Below are positions 15,285 to 23,451 of a DNA stretch of 33,424 bases, one piece after another. The position numbers and the translations under genes were made by a program. The first letter of the stretch is position 1; each line of letters begins with the position of its first letter. This DNA comes from an uncultured Prevotellaceae bacterium (GTDB lineage: Bacteria; Bacteroidota; Bacteroidia; Bacteroidales; Bacteroidaceae). The stretch spans positions 1-33,424 of the forward strand of contig CADCBZ010000022.1 in NCBI GenBank assembly GCA_902799765.1, given 5' to 3'. The notes below the pieces were generated by a model. The model did no database searches. It was given only the letters and a program-made list of their open reading frames with translations, and had not been told where the DNA came from.

Positions 15285-16514
15285 ATGAAACAGCTCATCT
15301 TTAGTCTCGCCGCACTGCTGCTGACAACCGTTGCCTCCGCAGAGAACAGGACCTACAGGCCTGAGGTAAAATCGCTGCAGGCTGTCGTGAACCAAGACTG
15401 GCTGTCACCTACCGTGATGCAACTCAAGGGGAATGATGTGCTGTATATCGGCTTCGACGAACTGTCGCATGACTATCATCGCTATGTGTATCGTCTGGAA
15501 CATTGCGAAGCAGACTGGACCACCTCGGAGGAGCTCTTTGAGAGTGACTGGCTCGAAGGCTTCAACAACAACGTGATTGAGCATTATGAGCGGAGTATCA
15601 ACACCACCGTACCCTATACCCACTACCAACTGCAGATTCCTAACGACAGATGCCGATTGAGACTGAGCGGCAACTACCGACTGCACATCGCAGAAGATGG
15701 AGAGGATGAGGATATCGCCACGGTGGAGTTTATGGTAACGGAACAGACGATGGGACTGTCGATGGCTGTCACCACGAATACCGACATCGACACCAACCAG
15801 AGTCACCAACAGGTGAGTTTCAATCTGAACTATAACAATATGTTGGTGACCAGTCCTGAGGAACAGATCCAGACGGTGGTGATGCAGAATGCACGCGAAG
15901 ACAACTGGCGCAGGAACACGCGTCCCAGTTTTATCAGCCAAAACGGGCTCCAATGGCAGCACCAGATGGAACTGATCTTCGACGGCGGCAACGAATACAG
16001 GAAGTTCGAGATCCTCGATCCCAGTCACCCCACATTTGGTATCGAACATGTCAGCTGGGATGGTACGAACTACCATGCTCAGCCCTATGTCAGTGAACCC
16101 CGTATGAACTATCTCTACGACCAGGATGCCGACGGCGCCTTCTATATCCGTAACAGTGATAACATCGAGAACGATATCGCCAGTGATTACGTCTGGGTGA
16201 ACTATCGTCTGAAGGCACCACAGCTGCAGTCGGGACGCATCGTGATTGACGGACACTGGACAACAGAAAAACCCGAGCTCTATCTGATGGACTATGATGA
16301 GGAACAAGGTCTCTACACCGCCAGCATCCTACAGAAACTGGGCTATTACTCCTATCAGTATCTCTGGCAGAAGGACGACGGCACGAGGCTTCCCCTACCC
16401 TCAGAAGGCAACTTCTTTGAGACGGAGAACCGTTACCAGATCATGGTATATTTTAAAGGTACGGGGGAACGTACATGGCGACTGACAGCCTACAGCCAGC
16501 TCATCATGCACTAA
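15285..16514 (+). CDS. DUF5103 protein, type IX secretion system plug protein
   Basis: 409 residues with a signal peptide (MKQLIFSLAALLLTTVASA). The region SLQAVVNQDWLSPTVMQLKG, IGFDELSHDYHRYVYRLEHC and DWLEGFNNNVIEHYERSINT is the DUF5103 signature. The family is now named after the plug that closes the periplasmic side of the T9SS outer-membrane translocon. The mature protein is beta-rich, about the normal length, and lacks a membrane helix, as expected for a periplasmic protein. No other T9SS gene is in the window. It ends 2 bp before the convergent regulator gene. Confidence 0.82.
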   Translation: MKQLIFSLAALLLTTVASAENRTYRPEVKSLQAVVNQDWLSPTVMQLKGNDVLYIGFDELSHDYHRYVYRLEHCEADWTTSEELFESDWLEGFNNNVIEHYERSINTTVPYTHYQLQIPNDRCRLRLSGNYRLHIAEDGEDEDIATVEFMVTEQTMGLSMAVTTNTDIDTNQSHQQVSFNLNYNNMLVTSPEEQIQTVVMQNAREDNWRRNTRPSFISQNGLQWQHQMELIFDGGNEYRKFEILDPSHPTFGIEHVSWDGTNYHAQPYVSEPRMNYLYDQDADGAFYIRNSDNIENDIASDYVWVNYRLKAPQLQSGRIVIDGHWTTEKPELYLMDYDEEQGLYTASILQKLGYYSYQYLWQKDDGTRLPLPSEGNFFETENRYQIMVYFKGTGERTWRLTAYSQLIMH

Positions 16515-16516
16515 GA

Positions 16517-19009
16517 TTACTTTTTCTTCTTATAATCCTTGACGACCGACTTCACCTTATGACGCTGACGGTATTCATCAGGCGTCTTTTGCGTCTTCTG
16601 ATAGAAGGCTGCCACGAAGTAGTTGGGTGATACGAAGCCTAACTCTGAAGCGATCTCCTCGACACTCTTATTCGTCGTACGCATCATCTCGATACCCTTC
16701 TCCATCATCATGGAGAGAGCCATCGGACGAGGACTCTTATAGATATTCGCCGTGATGAGCTTATAGAACTCCTGAATCTCCATCCCCGACTCTCGTCCGA
16801 GTTCACGCATCGTCAGCGAAGACTCAGGTTTCGACATCACATAAGGCATCAGCTTGATCATCATCTCAATGAATTCCGGGGCCAGCTCCGACATCTGATT
16901 TTCATAACGTCCGTGGATCTCATCTACCGACGGCTCTAACACTTCTTTTCCGCGTACGGTACAACGTTCGGCAAAGCGACGGATATTCTTCAGCAACGGA
17001 CGCTCCTGCGTATCACGCATGGCTAACATACGATCATTGCGCAGATAGTAGTAGGCATTGATAGATCCCAGGATGAGCAACACCAGAGCGAGGAGCCAAT
17101 ACACACCCGTAGAGCGCCACCAAGGCTCATTCACATTGATGATCCACGTATAAGGGGTTGTAGTCCACTCATTAGGATTCATCGAGGCTTGCATCTCAAT
17201 CTGATAGGTACCAGGCTTCAGTGCCATCAACTGCAGGCGCAGACGTCCGCTCTTATCTACAAGTGCATTAGGTTCAAAGCTGGAATAGATATGCCATTGG
17301 CCGTCTAAGCCCACTACACGAACCCGATAATACGTATGCTGCGGACGGAAATAATTCAAGGCAGAGAACATCAGTGTCAATGAGTTCTGATCATAGTTCA
17401 CATCAATCTCCCGCACTCTCGAGACAGCTTTCTCAAGAATCACCTCTCCATCTAACTCATCGCCAGCCTTGAGCTCATTACCGTTCACAAAGAAACGGAT
17501 CAGCTTAGGATAGATCTCAAAACGCATACTACCGTTGACGGTTTTCATCTCACGAGGATAGAACGTCACCATATGATCAAGTGCCTGCATCACCACCATA
17601 CCTTCTGGCGTACACGCAGCACAGTTGTTGACAAAAGCCTCAGGAGGCACTTGGTCGTAGGTATTATAACTGGCTACGAGATCCACATTGTTATCCTTGA
17701 TCACGACACACGAAATACCATAGCTCGTACCTACCCATATCTGATGATCCAGATCCTCTGTGACGGAATGGACCACATCATTCAGCAAACCATCACGACG
17801 GGTAATCATCTGTGGCAACTTGTCTGACTCATTACGATAGAGTTGCAAGCCCTGATTCGTGCCCACCCAGGTCCAACCGCGTGAATCACGGAAGGCACAG
17901 TTCACATACTGATCATGGAAGGTCGATACCGACGTGCGGTATCTATCCATCACATCATAGAGCTCACGGGAACGGGGGTTATCCCAACCATACGATCTGA
18001 AGGGAACATTATACGGACGGGAATAGAGCAGTCCGCGACGCTCTGTACCTGCCCACATACCACCTTGCTTGTCAAAGGCTATCACATTGATATCCGTTTT
18101 CAGCATCTGACCACTCAACAACTCCAGTTCGTCGTAGAAATGCTTCGATCCCGACTTCGGGCTATAGGTCATATAGCCGTACGACGTGGGAATATAAAAC
18201 AGCGAGTCTCTCTTGGCGATATTGTTCAGGTGGTATTCAGACTGATAGATGGTGACAAATTCACGCCTATCCACATCAAAACGCAACAGGATCGCTGCCT
18301 GTTCACCATTGCGGATCTGATAGATATAGTTACTGTCGCAATAGAGCACGGAAGAACTCTTGTATCGCTCCTTCAGACTCTCGTCATAGGCATTCACCTG
18401 GAACTGGGTCTTACCAGTCTTAAGATCTTTTGCCTCCACCAGACCATCCTCATAGAACAACAACAGGAAGCGGTCACGATAGGTCTCCAGATCCTGAAGG
18501 TTCTTGTCGGCACGGATACGATAGGTCTTCTTCGAAGCCACAGAGAAGATATCATAGCCATTGAGCAACCACACCACACCATCATCGCCAACAAACATAT
18601 CGTCAACGGTCTTCTGGAAACCGAAATTAAGAAATTCGTCTTTGACAGACGTCACAAACTTCTCCGTTGTCAGATTCACACAAGTCACCGTCTGTCTGTT
18701 CTTCAGCCACAGGTGGTGATACTTATCGAAATAAAGATGGTAGTTGCCACGATATTTATCTAACGGATAAACATTCTCTTCTGAGGGATCGATAAAAGTA
18801 AACTGCTGTCCATCGAAGAAGTTGATCTGACCCATCGTCGCCGTTACGATACGCCCCGTTTTCGTACACTTGATCACTTGGGCACTATTGTCTGCCAGAC
18901 CGTTAGAGGCATTAAAAACCTCAAACAATCTTCCAGAACGTTCCGCCATCGCGGGGAGCAACAGCATCTGCATGAGGCAGAGAATCAGATATATCTTCGT
19001 TCGTAGCAT
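16517..19009 (-). CDS. Membrane-spanning one-component AraC regulator (HTCS-like sensor without kinase or receiver)
   Basis: 830 residues. After a signal peptide (MLRTKIYLILCLMQMLLLPA) comes a large periplasmic region with beta-propeller repeats (NGLADNSAQVIKCTKTGRIV, FRDSRGWTWVGTNQGLQLYR, EDLDHQIWVGTSYGISCV). A Y_Y_Y-type Ig domain (about 555-630) follows, then one membrane helix (about 636-657, VYWLLALVLLILGSINAYYY). The cytoplasmic part is only about 170 residues and consists of a linker and an AraC HTH (MRELGRESGMEIQEFYKLIT, KSVEEIASELGFVSPNYFVA). Histidine kinase, ATPase and receiver modules of hybrid two-component systems are absent. The layout recalls SusR. It is divergent from a GH13 gene, suggesting control by a glycan breakdown product, which is an inference. 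Confidence 0.85.
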   Translation of the reverse strand: MLRTKIYLILCLMQMLLLPAMAERSGRLFEVFNASNGLADNSAQVIKCTKTGRIVTATMGQINFFDGQQFTFIDPSEENVYPLDKYRGNYHLYFDKYHHLWLKNRQTVTCVNLTTEKFVTSVKDEFLNFGFQKTVDDMFVGDDGVVWLLNGYDIFSVASKKTYRIRADKNLQDLETYRDRFLLLFYEDGLVEAKDLKTGKTQFQVNAYDESLKERYKSSSVLYCDSNYIYQIRNGEQAAILLRFDVDRREFVTIYQSEYHLNNIAKRDSLFYIPTSYGYMTYSPKSGSKHFYDELELLSGQMLKTDINVIAFDKQGGMWAGTERRGLLYSRPYNVPFRSYGWDNPRSRELYDVMDRYRTSVSTFHDQYVNCAFRDSRGWTWVGTNQGLQLYRNESDKLPQMITRRDGLLNDVVHSVTEDLDHQIWVGTSYGISCVVIKDNNVDLVASYNTYDQVPPEAFVNNCAACTPEGMVVMQALDHMVTFYPREMKTVNGSMRFEIYPKLIRFFVNGNELKAGDELDGEVILEKAVSRVREIDVNYDQNSLTLMFSALNYFRPQHTYYRVRVVGLDGQWHIYSSFEPNALVDKSGRLRLQLMALKPGTYQIEMQASMNPNEWTTTPYTWIINVNEPWWRSTGVYWLLALVLLILGSINAYYYLRNDRMLAMRDTQERPLLKNIRRFAERCTVRGKEVLEPSVDEIHGRYENQMSELAPEFIEMMIKLMPYVMSKPESSLTMRELGRESGMEIQEFYKLITANIYKSPRPMALSMMMEKGIEMMRTTNKSVEEIASELGFVSPNYFVAAFYQKTQKTPDEYRQRHKVKSVVKDYKKKK

Positions 19010-19035
19010 GTCCCTAGATAATTACTATTCAGCGA

Positions 19036-19067
19036 CAAATATACGAACTATTTTGCAAATGAACAAA
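19036..19067 (-). promoter_or_regulatory. Promoter of the AraC membrane regulator
   Basis: On the minus strand TATATTTG (19036-19043) with TTTG (19064-19067) 20 bp upstream. It is back to back with the GH13 promoter: the two -33 elements are 14 bp apart, so one bound regulator could affect both. Confidence 0.65.
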
Positions 19068-19081
19068 TAAAACGGGGAAAA

Positions 19082-19113
19082 TTTGGAATTCTTTGGCATT
19101 TTTGTTATCTTTG
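19082..19113 (+). promoter_or_regulatory. Promoter of the GH13 gene
   Basis: TTTG (19082-19085), 20 bp, TATCTTTG (19106-19113), a perfect Bacteroidota promoter. It rules out the in-frame ATG at 19083 as the start of the GH13 gene, because that codon lies upstream of the transcription start. Confidence 0.75.
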
Positions 19114-19154
19114 CAGCCAGTACTTCAGTTATTACTAACAATTTGAATGGACTT

Positions 19155-20906
19155 ATGAACACTAGACAATTAACGCTTTTTGTAGTGGCAATGATGGTGA
19201 CACTCGCCTCGGCGCAGACCATCACAGGTAAGTATGAGATTCCGAAAGTGCCGGAATGGGCCAAGAATGCGGTATTCTATCAGATCTACCCTCAGACCTT
19301 CTGTGACTCTGACGGCGATGGCATCGGCGATATCCAGGGAATCATCAGCAAACTCGACTACGTGAAGAGTCTCGGCGTGGATGCCATCTGGTTTAACCCC
19401 TTCTTCGATTCTCCTTTCCACGATGCCGGCTACGACATCCGCGACTATTACAAGATAGCTCCACGCTATGGCACTAACGACGATGCCAAACAGCTCTTCG
19501 AGGAAGCCCACAAGCGAGGGATGCATGTCATCTTCGACTATGTGATCAGCTATACTGCCATCGACCACCCGTGGTTTGTGGCGTCCCAGAAACAGGAGCC
19601 TAACAAATACTCCAACTATTACATCTGGACGGAGACCAACTGGGTGGATCCCCCCATGGAGTTTGCGGGACAGTTTGTGAAGGGCTACGGACAGCGTAAT
19701 GGACAGTTCATGCGGAACTTTTACTGGTGTCAGCCCGCCCTGAACTTCGGTTTTGCCAATCCTGATCCGAATCAGAAATGGCAGTTGCCAACTAATCATC
19801 CTGACGTGATGGCGATGCGTGAAGACCTGAAAAACGTGCTACGCTTCTGGATGGATATGGGTGCCGACGGCTTCCGTGCCGATATGGCTGGTGCATTGGT
19901 GAAGACACGTCGTGTGAGAGGTAACGAACAGTTCTTCAACACCAATGAGAACGAAACCAAACTTTTCTGGCGCGAGATCCGTCAGCTGCTCGAAAAAGAG
20001 TATCCACACGGATTCATGGTGGCAGAATGGTCTTATCCCGCCGATGCACTCGATAACTGCTTCCACGTGGATTTCTTCCATTGGTTCAAGGGCTACAACG
20101 ACCTATTCCAGAAGGAGAGCTGGCGCATCCTCAACGGAGTGAGTGAGGGGCATAGCTACTTCGATGCAGAGGGCAAAGGCAGCATCTCCGACTTCCTGAC
20201 AAGCTATATGGACCAATATAAGAAGACCGTCGGCAAAGGCTATATCAGTCTGCCTCTTGGTAATCACGATAATGCCCGCTTAGGCAACCAACGTACAGAT
20301 AAGGAACTGGAAATCATCTATGCCTTCGGGTTCACAATGCCTGGTGTTCCGTTCCTCTATTATGGCAATGAGATCGGTATGCGCCAGTTGCCTAAAGACT
20401 GGCCACAGGTAGAGGGCGCCTATCAGCCACGCAACGGAGCCCGTACCCCGATGCAATGGAATACAGACAAGAATCTCGGATTCTCTTCGGGCGATGCCGC
20501 CAATTTGTATCTGCCTGTGGATCCTGCTCCCGATGCACCCAACGTAGCTGCCCAGGAGAAGGACCCCAACTCTCTGCTGAATAAAACGCGCCGACTGATT
20601 GCCTTGCGACATAGTGAACCAGCCCTTGCCAACTACGCTGAGTTCGTACCCATCTATCCCAGTCAGGAGGCATCCGATCCCTACCCCTTTGTCTATGCAC
20701 GAGCTGCTGGAAACGATGTGGTACTAGTGATGTTGAACCCAAGGGCAAAGGCTTCAGACGCCACCTTCAACATCAATGTTAAGTTCAAGAAAACCAGATT
20801 GTTAGCTGGAGATAGTTTTAGTATTACTCACAACAAGAAGGCTGGCGATATGACGATCCACATGCCAGCCACTTCTTATGCCATCGTGAAGCTGCAAGGC
20901 CAATAG
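19155..20906 (+). CDS. Secreted GH13 alpha-amylase/alpha-glucosidase family enzyme
   Basis: 583 residues from the ATG at 19155, giving the signal peptide MNTRQLTLFVVAMMVTLASA. The (beta/alpha)8 barrel starts at WAKNAVFYQIYPQTFCDSDG, with DAIWFNPFFDSPFHDAGYDI. Catalytic residues are in place: nucleophile Asp243 (GFRADMAG), acid/base Glu291 (MVAEWSYP) and transition-state Asp372 (PLGNHDNAR). Region I, normally D-x-V-x-N-H, reads DYVISYTA, so the usual Asn-His is Ser-Tyr. A C-terminal beta-sandwich (about 500-583) completes the fold. Hydrolysis of alpha-glucosidic bonds in a periplasmic or surface location is likely; exact linkage is unknown. Confidence 0.9.
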   Translation: MNTRQLTLFVVAMMVTLASAQTITGKYEIPKVPEWAKNAVFYQIYPQTFCDSDGDGIGDIQGIISKLDYVKSLGVDAIWFNPFFDSPFHDAGYDIRDYYKIAPRYGTNDDAKQLFEEAHKRGMHVIFDYVISYTAIDHPWFVASQKQEPNKYSNYYIWTETNWVDPPMEFAGQFVKGYGQRNGQFMRNFYWCQPALNFGFANPDPNQKWQLPTNHPDVMAMREDLKNVLRFWMDMGADGFRADMAGALVKTRRVRGNEQFFNTNENETKLFWREIRQLLEKEYPHGFMVAEWSYPADALDNCFHVDFFHWFKGYNDLFQKESWRILNGVSEGHSYFDAEGKGSISDFLTSYMDQYKKTVGKGYISLPLGNHDNARLGNQRTDKELEIIYAFGFTMPGVPFLYYGNEIGMRQLPKDWPQVEGAYQPRNGARTPMQWNTDKNLGFSSGDAANLYLPVDPAPDAPNVAAQEKDPNSLLNKTRRLIALRHSEPALANYAEFVPIYPSQEASDPYPFVYARAAGNDVVLVMLNPRAKASDATFNINVKFKKTRLLAGDSFSITHNKKAGDMTIHMPATSYAIVKLQGQ

Positions 20907-21531
20907 CGATAGCAACAGCTATGAGGATCAGGAACACCCAATAAGGGGTATTGTTCCATAAGATCTCTACCTCTACGCGCCAGGCGGGTAAAGGCTGCAT
21001 GTTATCAGGACGTGGGTGAAAGAGTTCTCCTTTTGTCAGGAGAATGATTTCACCCACTTTCTCGTCGAGACTGATAGCAGCTGGTGTCTCACGAGCCAAC
21101 TGACGCATTCTCTCGGGGAGGTCTGCCCCTATTGTATTCAACTTATAACCGAGCGTGTCGTCAAAGAGCTCTGAGAACTTGGCATATTCGCCCGTAATCT
21201 GCAGTTGCTCCCGAAGGTTGGCATCTGGGATATGGATCATCGGTTCTTCCTTCCACACTTCTGGACGGAGTATCCAACCGCAGACCACCTGCTCGGGCGA
21301 GAGTCCTTTATAACGGCTTTCCCCATAGACCGACTTCAGGAAATCCAAGGCAAAGGTCGAGAATGGACAGAGGCGTCCATTCCATACGATCTGTTCACGT
21401 GCCACTTCTCTTGCTTTATCTGCATTGATCGTCTGGATACTACGGGCCGAAATAGTGGATAGCGGATAGTGGATAGTGAATAGCGAACAATGCAACATGA
21501 TGATGATGACAATCTGTCGACAGGTAATCAT
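20824..21531 (-). CDS. Cytochrome c biogenesis-like (CcsA/ResB-associated) N-terminal region, possibly truncated
   Basis: 235 residues. After a signal-like start (from 21531, or MLHCSLFTIHYPLS further in) the segment NGRLCPFSTFALDFLKSVYG, YKGLSPEQVVCGWILRPEVW and KEEPMIHIPDANLREQL resembles the non-membrane portion found in front of CcsA in fused cytochrome-c-maturation proteins of Bacteroidota. One membrane helix (TPYWVFLILIAVAIAIGLAA) follows, then the protein ends. The CcsA helices with their WWD motif are missing. Its last 83 bp overlap the end of the convergent GH13 gene, unusual for intact neighbours. It is last in a run of heme-protein genes, which fits a cytochrome-maturation link. 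The assignment is tentative. Confidence 0.4.
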   Translation of the reverse strand: MITCRQIVIIIMLHCSLFTIHYPLSTISARSIQTINADKAREVAREQIVWNGRLCPFSTFALDFLKSVYGESRYKGLSPEQVVCGWILRPEVWKEEPMIHIPDANLREQLQITGEYAKFSELFDDTLGYKLNTIGADLPERMRQLARETPAAISLDEKVGEIILLTKGELFHPRPDNMQPLPAWRVEVEILWNNTPYWVFLILIAVAIAIGLAASRWHKKWLACGSSYRQPSCCE

Positions 21532-21568
21532 AACTATAAACTATCCACTATAAGCTATAAACTAAAAC
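21455..21568. repeat. Two inverted arrays of a degenerate heptamer
   Basis: Five 7-bp units at 21455-21489 (GTGGATA, GCGGATA, GTGGATA, GTGAATA, GCGAACA) face five units at 21534-21568 (CTATAAA, CTATCCA, CTATAAG, CTATAAA, CTAAAAC). Read on one strand both are TATnnnC-type heptamers in opposite orientation, so the two arrays can pair imperfectly around the start of the CcsA-like gene. The first array encodes part of that gene's signal-peptide region (FTIHYPLSTIS). Confidence 0.6.
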
Positions 21569-22698
21569 TTCGGCATTGTCGGCAGATCAACTGCCTTTAC
21601 CGCCATACACTCCATCTCAATCAACCAACCCGGACGACAGACGGGTGCATGCACAATCACATACGGTTTACCGGCAAAACGCTCCTCGTAGAGTTCCTTT
21701 ACCAACTCATAGTCGGCTGTATCGCGAAGATAAACCACCATCTCGGCTACATCATTGAAGTTACAATCGGCCTCAGCCAACAACGCCTCCACATTCTCCC
21801 ACATGCGATGGGTCTGTTTGATGACATCCTTGGGATACATCACCTCACCTTTATTGTTGATGGAAGCGGTGCCTGAGATGAACACATGACGACGATCGGC
21901 ATAGTTCACCTGCGTACCCCGTTCAAAACTCACGCCATAGTCGCTGGTGCGGTTCAGGTGGGTAGAGGCATAGAGATAGTGTATCTGTTCCTTCCTGACA
22001 CCTGAGATGGCATAATTATCCATCTGAGAGAGTACATTCGGATCCTGTTGACGTCCTCCGATGCCTGTAGAGGCGATGAAATGCGTATTCACCGTCAGTC
22101 CCTGTGTGAAGAAGAACTGGTTACGGGCCCTCACGACCCCACCATAGTTCAGATCAACATCATTCACAAAGAACCAGGTACGGATGCAGTTGGCCTCCAA
22201 CGTACAACCCTCCTGAATCAGTTGCATGTTATACTCATTGAAGAGCAGGCGCGTCTGATATTCCGAGTTGGCAGCCATATTGTGGGCCGAGCCGTTCCAG
22301 AGATGACGGAAGCCCCCGTGACGCACCTCATACAGTCCGCTCTTGGCGATACCCGTCTGAACGTTTGTCATCAGATAGACCCAAAGGGCTATCTTTGTAC
22401 CGTCAAGCGGCGCCTGTTGGATGATACTCTTAGCACAATCCGTCACATCTGACACAATCACATCGTCGGCCTGATTGGCAGCATCGCTGAGGAAATAACG
22501 TTTGAAAACCGCCTGGGCCCCTTGCAGCTGACCTTCAAGCAGTTGGTTGTATGCATTGAGAATAGCTTCCAACTGCTGTTCAAAAGAGAGGCGTGGTGAT
22601 GTGGCTTGTATCATCGCATGATACTCGCATACCTCCGTCCCATTATCGAATTGGAAGATATCCGCAAATGCGTGTTTGAATTCTAGTCTTTTATTCAT
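21562..22698 (-). CDS. Rid-family (YjgF/FkbO-like) protein
   Basis: 378 residues from the ATG at 22698 (MNKRLEFKHAFADIF). The C-terminal third (about 265-370) is a clear RidA-type domain: RRHVFISGTASINNKGEVMY, VEALLAEADCNFNDVAEMVV and CRPGWLIEMECMAV, in which the Arg and Glu fit the ligand-binding positions of RidA. The N-terminal part is a second related fold, as in FkbO/Hyg5-like chorismatases and Bacteroides two-domain Rid proteins. Reaction unknown: imine/enamine hydrolysis or cleavage of a chorismate-like substrate are possible. It starts 13 bp after the heme lipoprotein gene. The in-frame ATG at 22731 overlaps that gene and gives a poor N-terminus. Confidence 0.72.
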   Translation of the reverse strand: MNKRLEFKHAFADIFQFDNGTEVCEYHAMIQATSPRLSFEQQLEAILNAYNQLLEGQLQGAQAVFKRYFLSDAANQADDVIVSDVTDCAKSIIQQAPLDGTKIALWVYLMTNVQTGIAKSGLYEVRHGGFRHLWNGSAHNMAANSEYQTRLLFNEYNMQLIQEGCTLEANCIRTWFFVNDVDLNYGGVVRARNQFFFTQGLTVNTHFIASTGIGGRQQDPNVLSQMDNYAISGVRKEQIHYLYASTHLNRTSDYGVSFERGTQVNYADRRHVFISGTASINNKGEVMYPKDVIKQTHRMWENVEALLAEADCNFNDVAEMVVYLRDTADYELVKELYEERFAGKPYVIVHAPVCRPGWLIEMECMAVKAVDLPTMPKF

Positions 22699-22711
22699 GA
22701 TATCACTATTT

Positions 22712-23440
22712 TTATTGCTCTTTCGCTCCATTGTTGATCCAACTGTCGATCAGGGGCAGGAGCGTCTCTTCATTCTTCTCTGACACCAGGTCACGGTGCG
22801 CCATCGAGATACCCTCTACCGACTGCTGGGTAAGTACCATGTGGAGCACGCTATTGGCAGCATTATTGGTCTCTACCAGTTTCTTGCCTTCCACCTTCTT
22901 CGAATCGACATCCACCAGAGCCTGATAGCTCTTGCCTTCTGTCAGGAAGAGTCCGGCAGCAGCCCTGTTGGAAGCACCGTGACAGTTGGCACAGGTGGTA
23001 TTGAAGAAGCTCTGCTGGATGGTGTTAAACATACTGATGTCGATGGTTCCGACATCCATCTTCACGGGTTCAGTGGCATCCGAGATGTCCACCTCCTTAA
23101 ACCCAACGATATGTCTTCTCAAACGGTCCAGAATGCAAAGACGTACTAGTGTCACATTGTCCTTGATACCCGACAGCTCCACCAACGCCTTACCATCCTG
23201 GATGTCACTCGCCGTTATGACTTTCGACACACTGGCATATTCATCGTCAGCTTGTTCAAATCCCGCAATGGATACACGATAGTTGCTCGACCAGCTGTCA
23301 AAGCCTTCCAGCACACCCTCCATTATCACCGTCTTACCTTCTGCAGAGGAGTTGGTTTCCGGATAGATGCGTCCGTCGTCACAGGCACATAGTCCGAACA
23401 GGCTGAAACCGATCAACGTTCTTGAAACGATTCTTTTCAT
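22712..23440 (-). CDS. Mono-heme c-type cytochrome lipoprotein
   Basis: 242 residues, starting MKRIVSRTLIGFSLFGLCAC with a lipobox ending at Cys20. The N-terminal half is beta-rich (VIMEGVLEGFDSWSSNYRVS, then VELSGIKDNVTLVRLCIL). The C-terminal half contains one CxxCH heme attachment site, CANCH at 150-154, with a later Met (GISMAHRD) that could be the distal ligand. An electron-carrying role on the envelope is inferred. Its place between a porin and a Rid protein, in the same run as a di-heme enzyme, suggests it passes electrons to or from that enzyme. Confidence 0.78.
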   Translation of the reverse strand: MKRIVSRTLIGFSLFGLCACDDGRIYPETNSSAEGKTVIMEGVLEGFDSWSSNYRVSIAGFEQADDEYASVSKVITASDIQDGKALVELSGIKDNVTLVRLCILDRLRRHIVGFKEVDISDATEPVKMDVGTIDISMFNTIQQSFFNTTCANCHGASNRAAAGLFLTEGKSYQALVDVDSKKVEGKKLVETNNAANSVLHMVLTQQSVEGISMAHRDLVSEKNEETLLPLIDSWINNGAKEQ

Positions 23441-23451
23441 GGAAGTCGGGA

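Noticed and set aside
19083-19154. Upstream ATG giving a longer GH13 protein
   Set aside because: The codon lies inside the promoter, before the expected transcription start; the ATG at 19155 gives a proper signal peptide.
22699-22731. Upstream start for the Rid-family gene
   Set aside because: It overlaps the end of the heme lipoprotein gene; the ATG at 22698 lies 13 bp after that gene and gives a family-like N-terminus.
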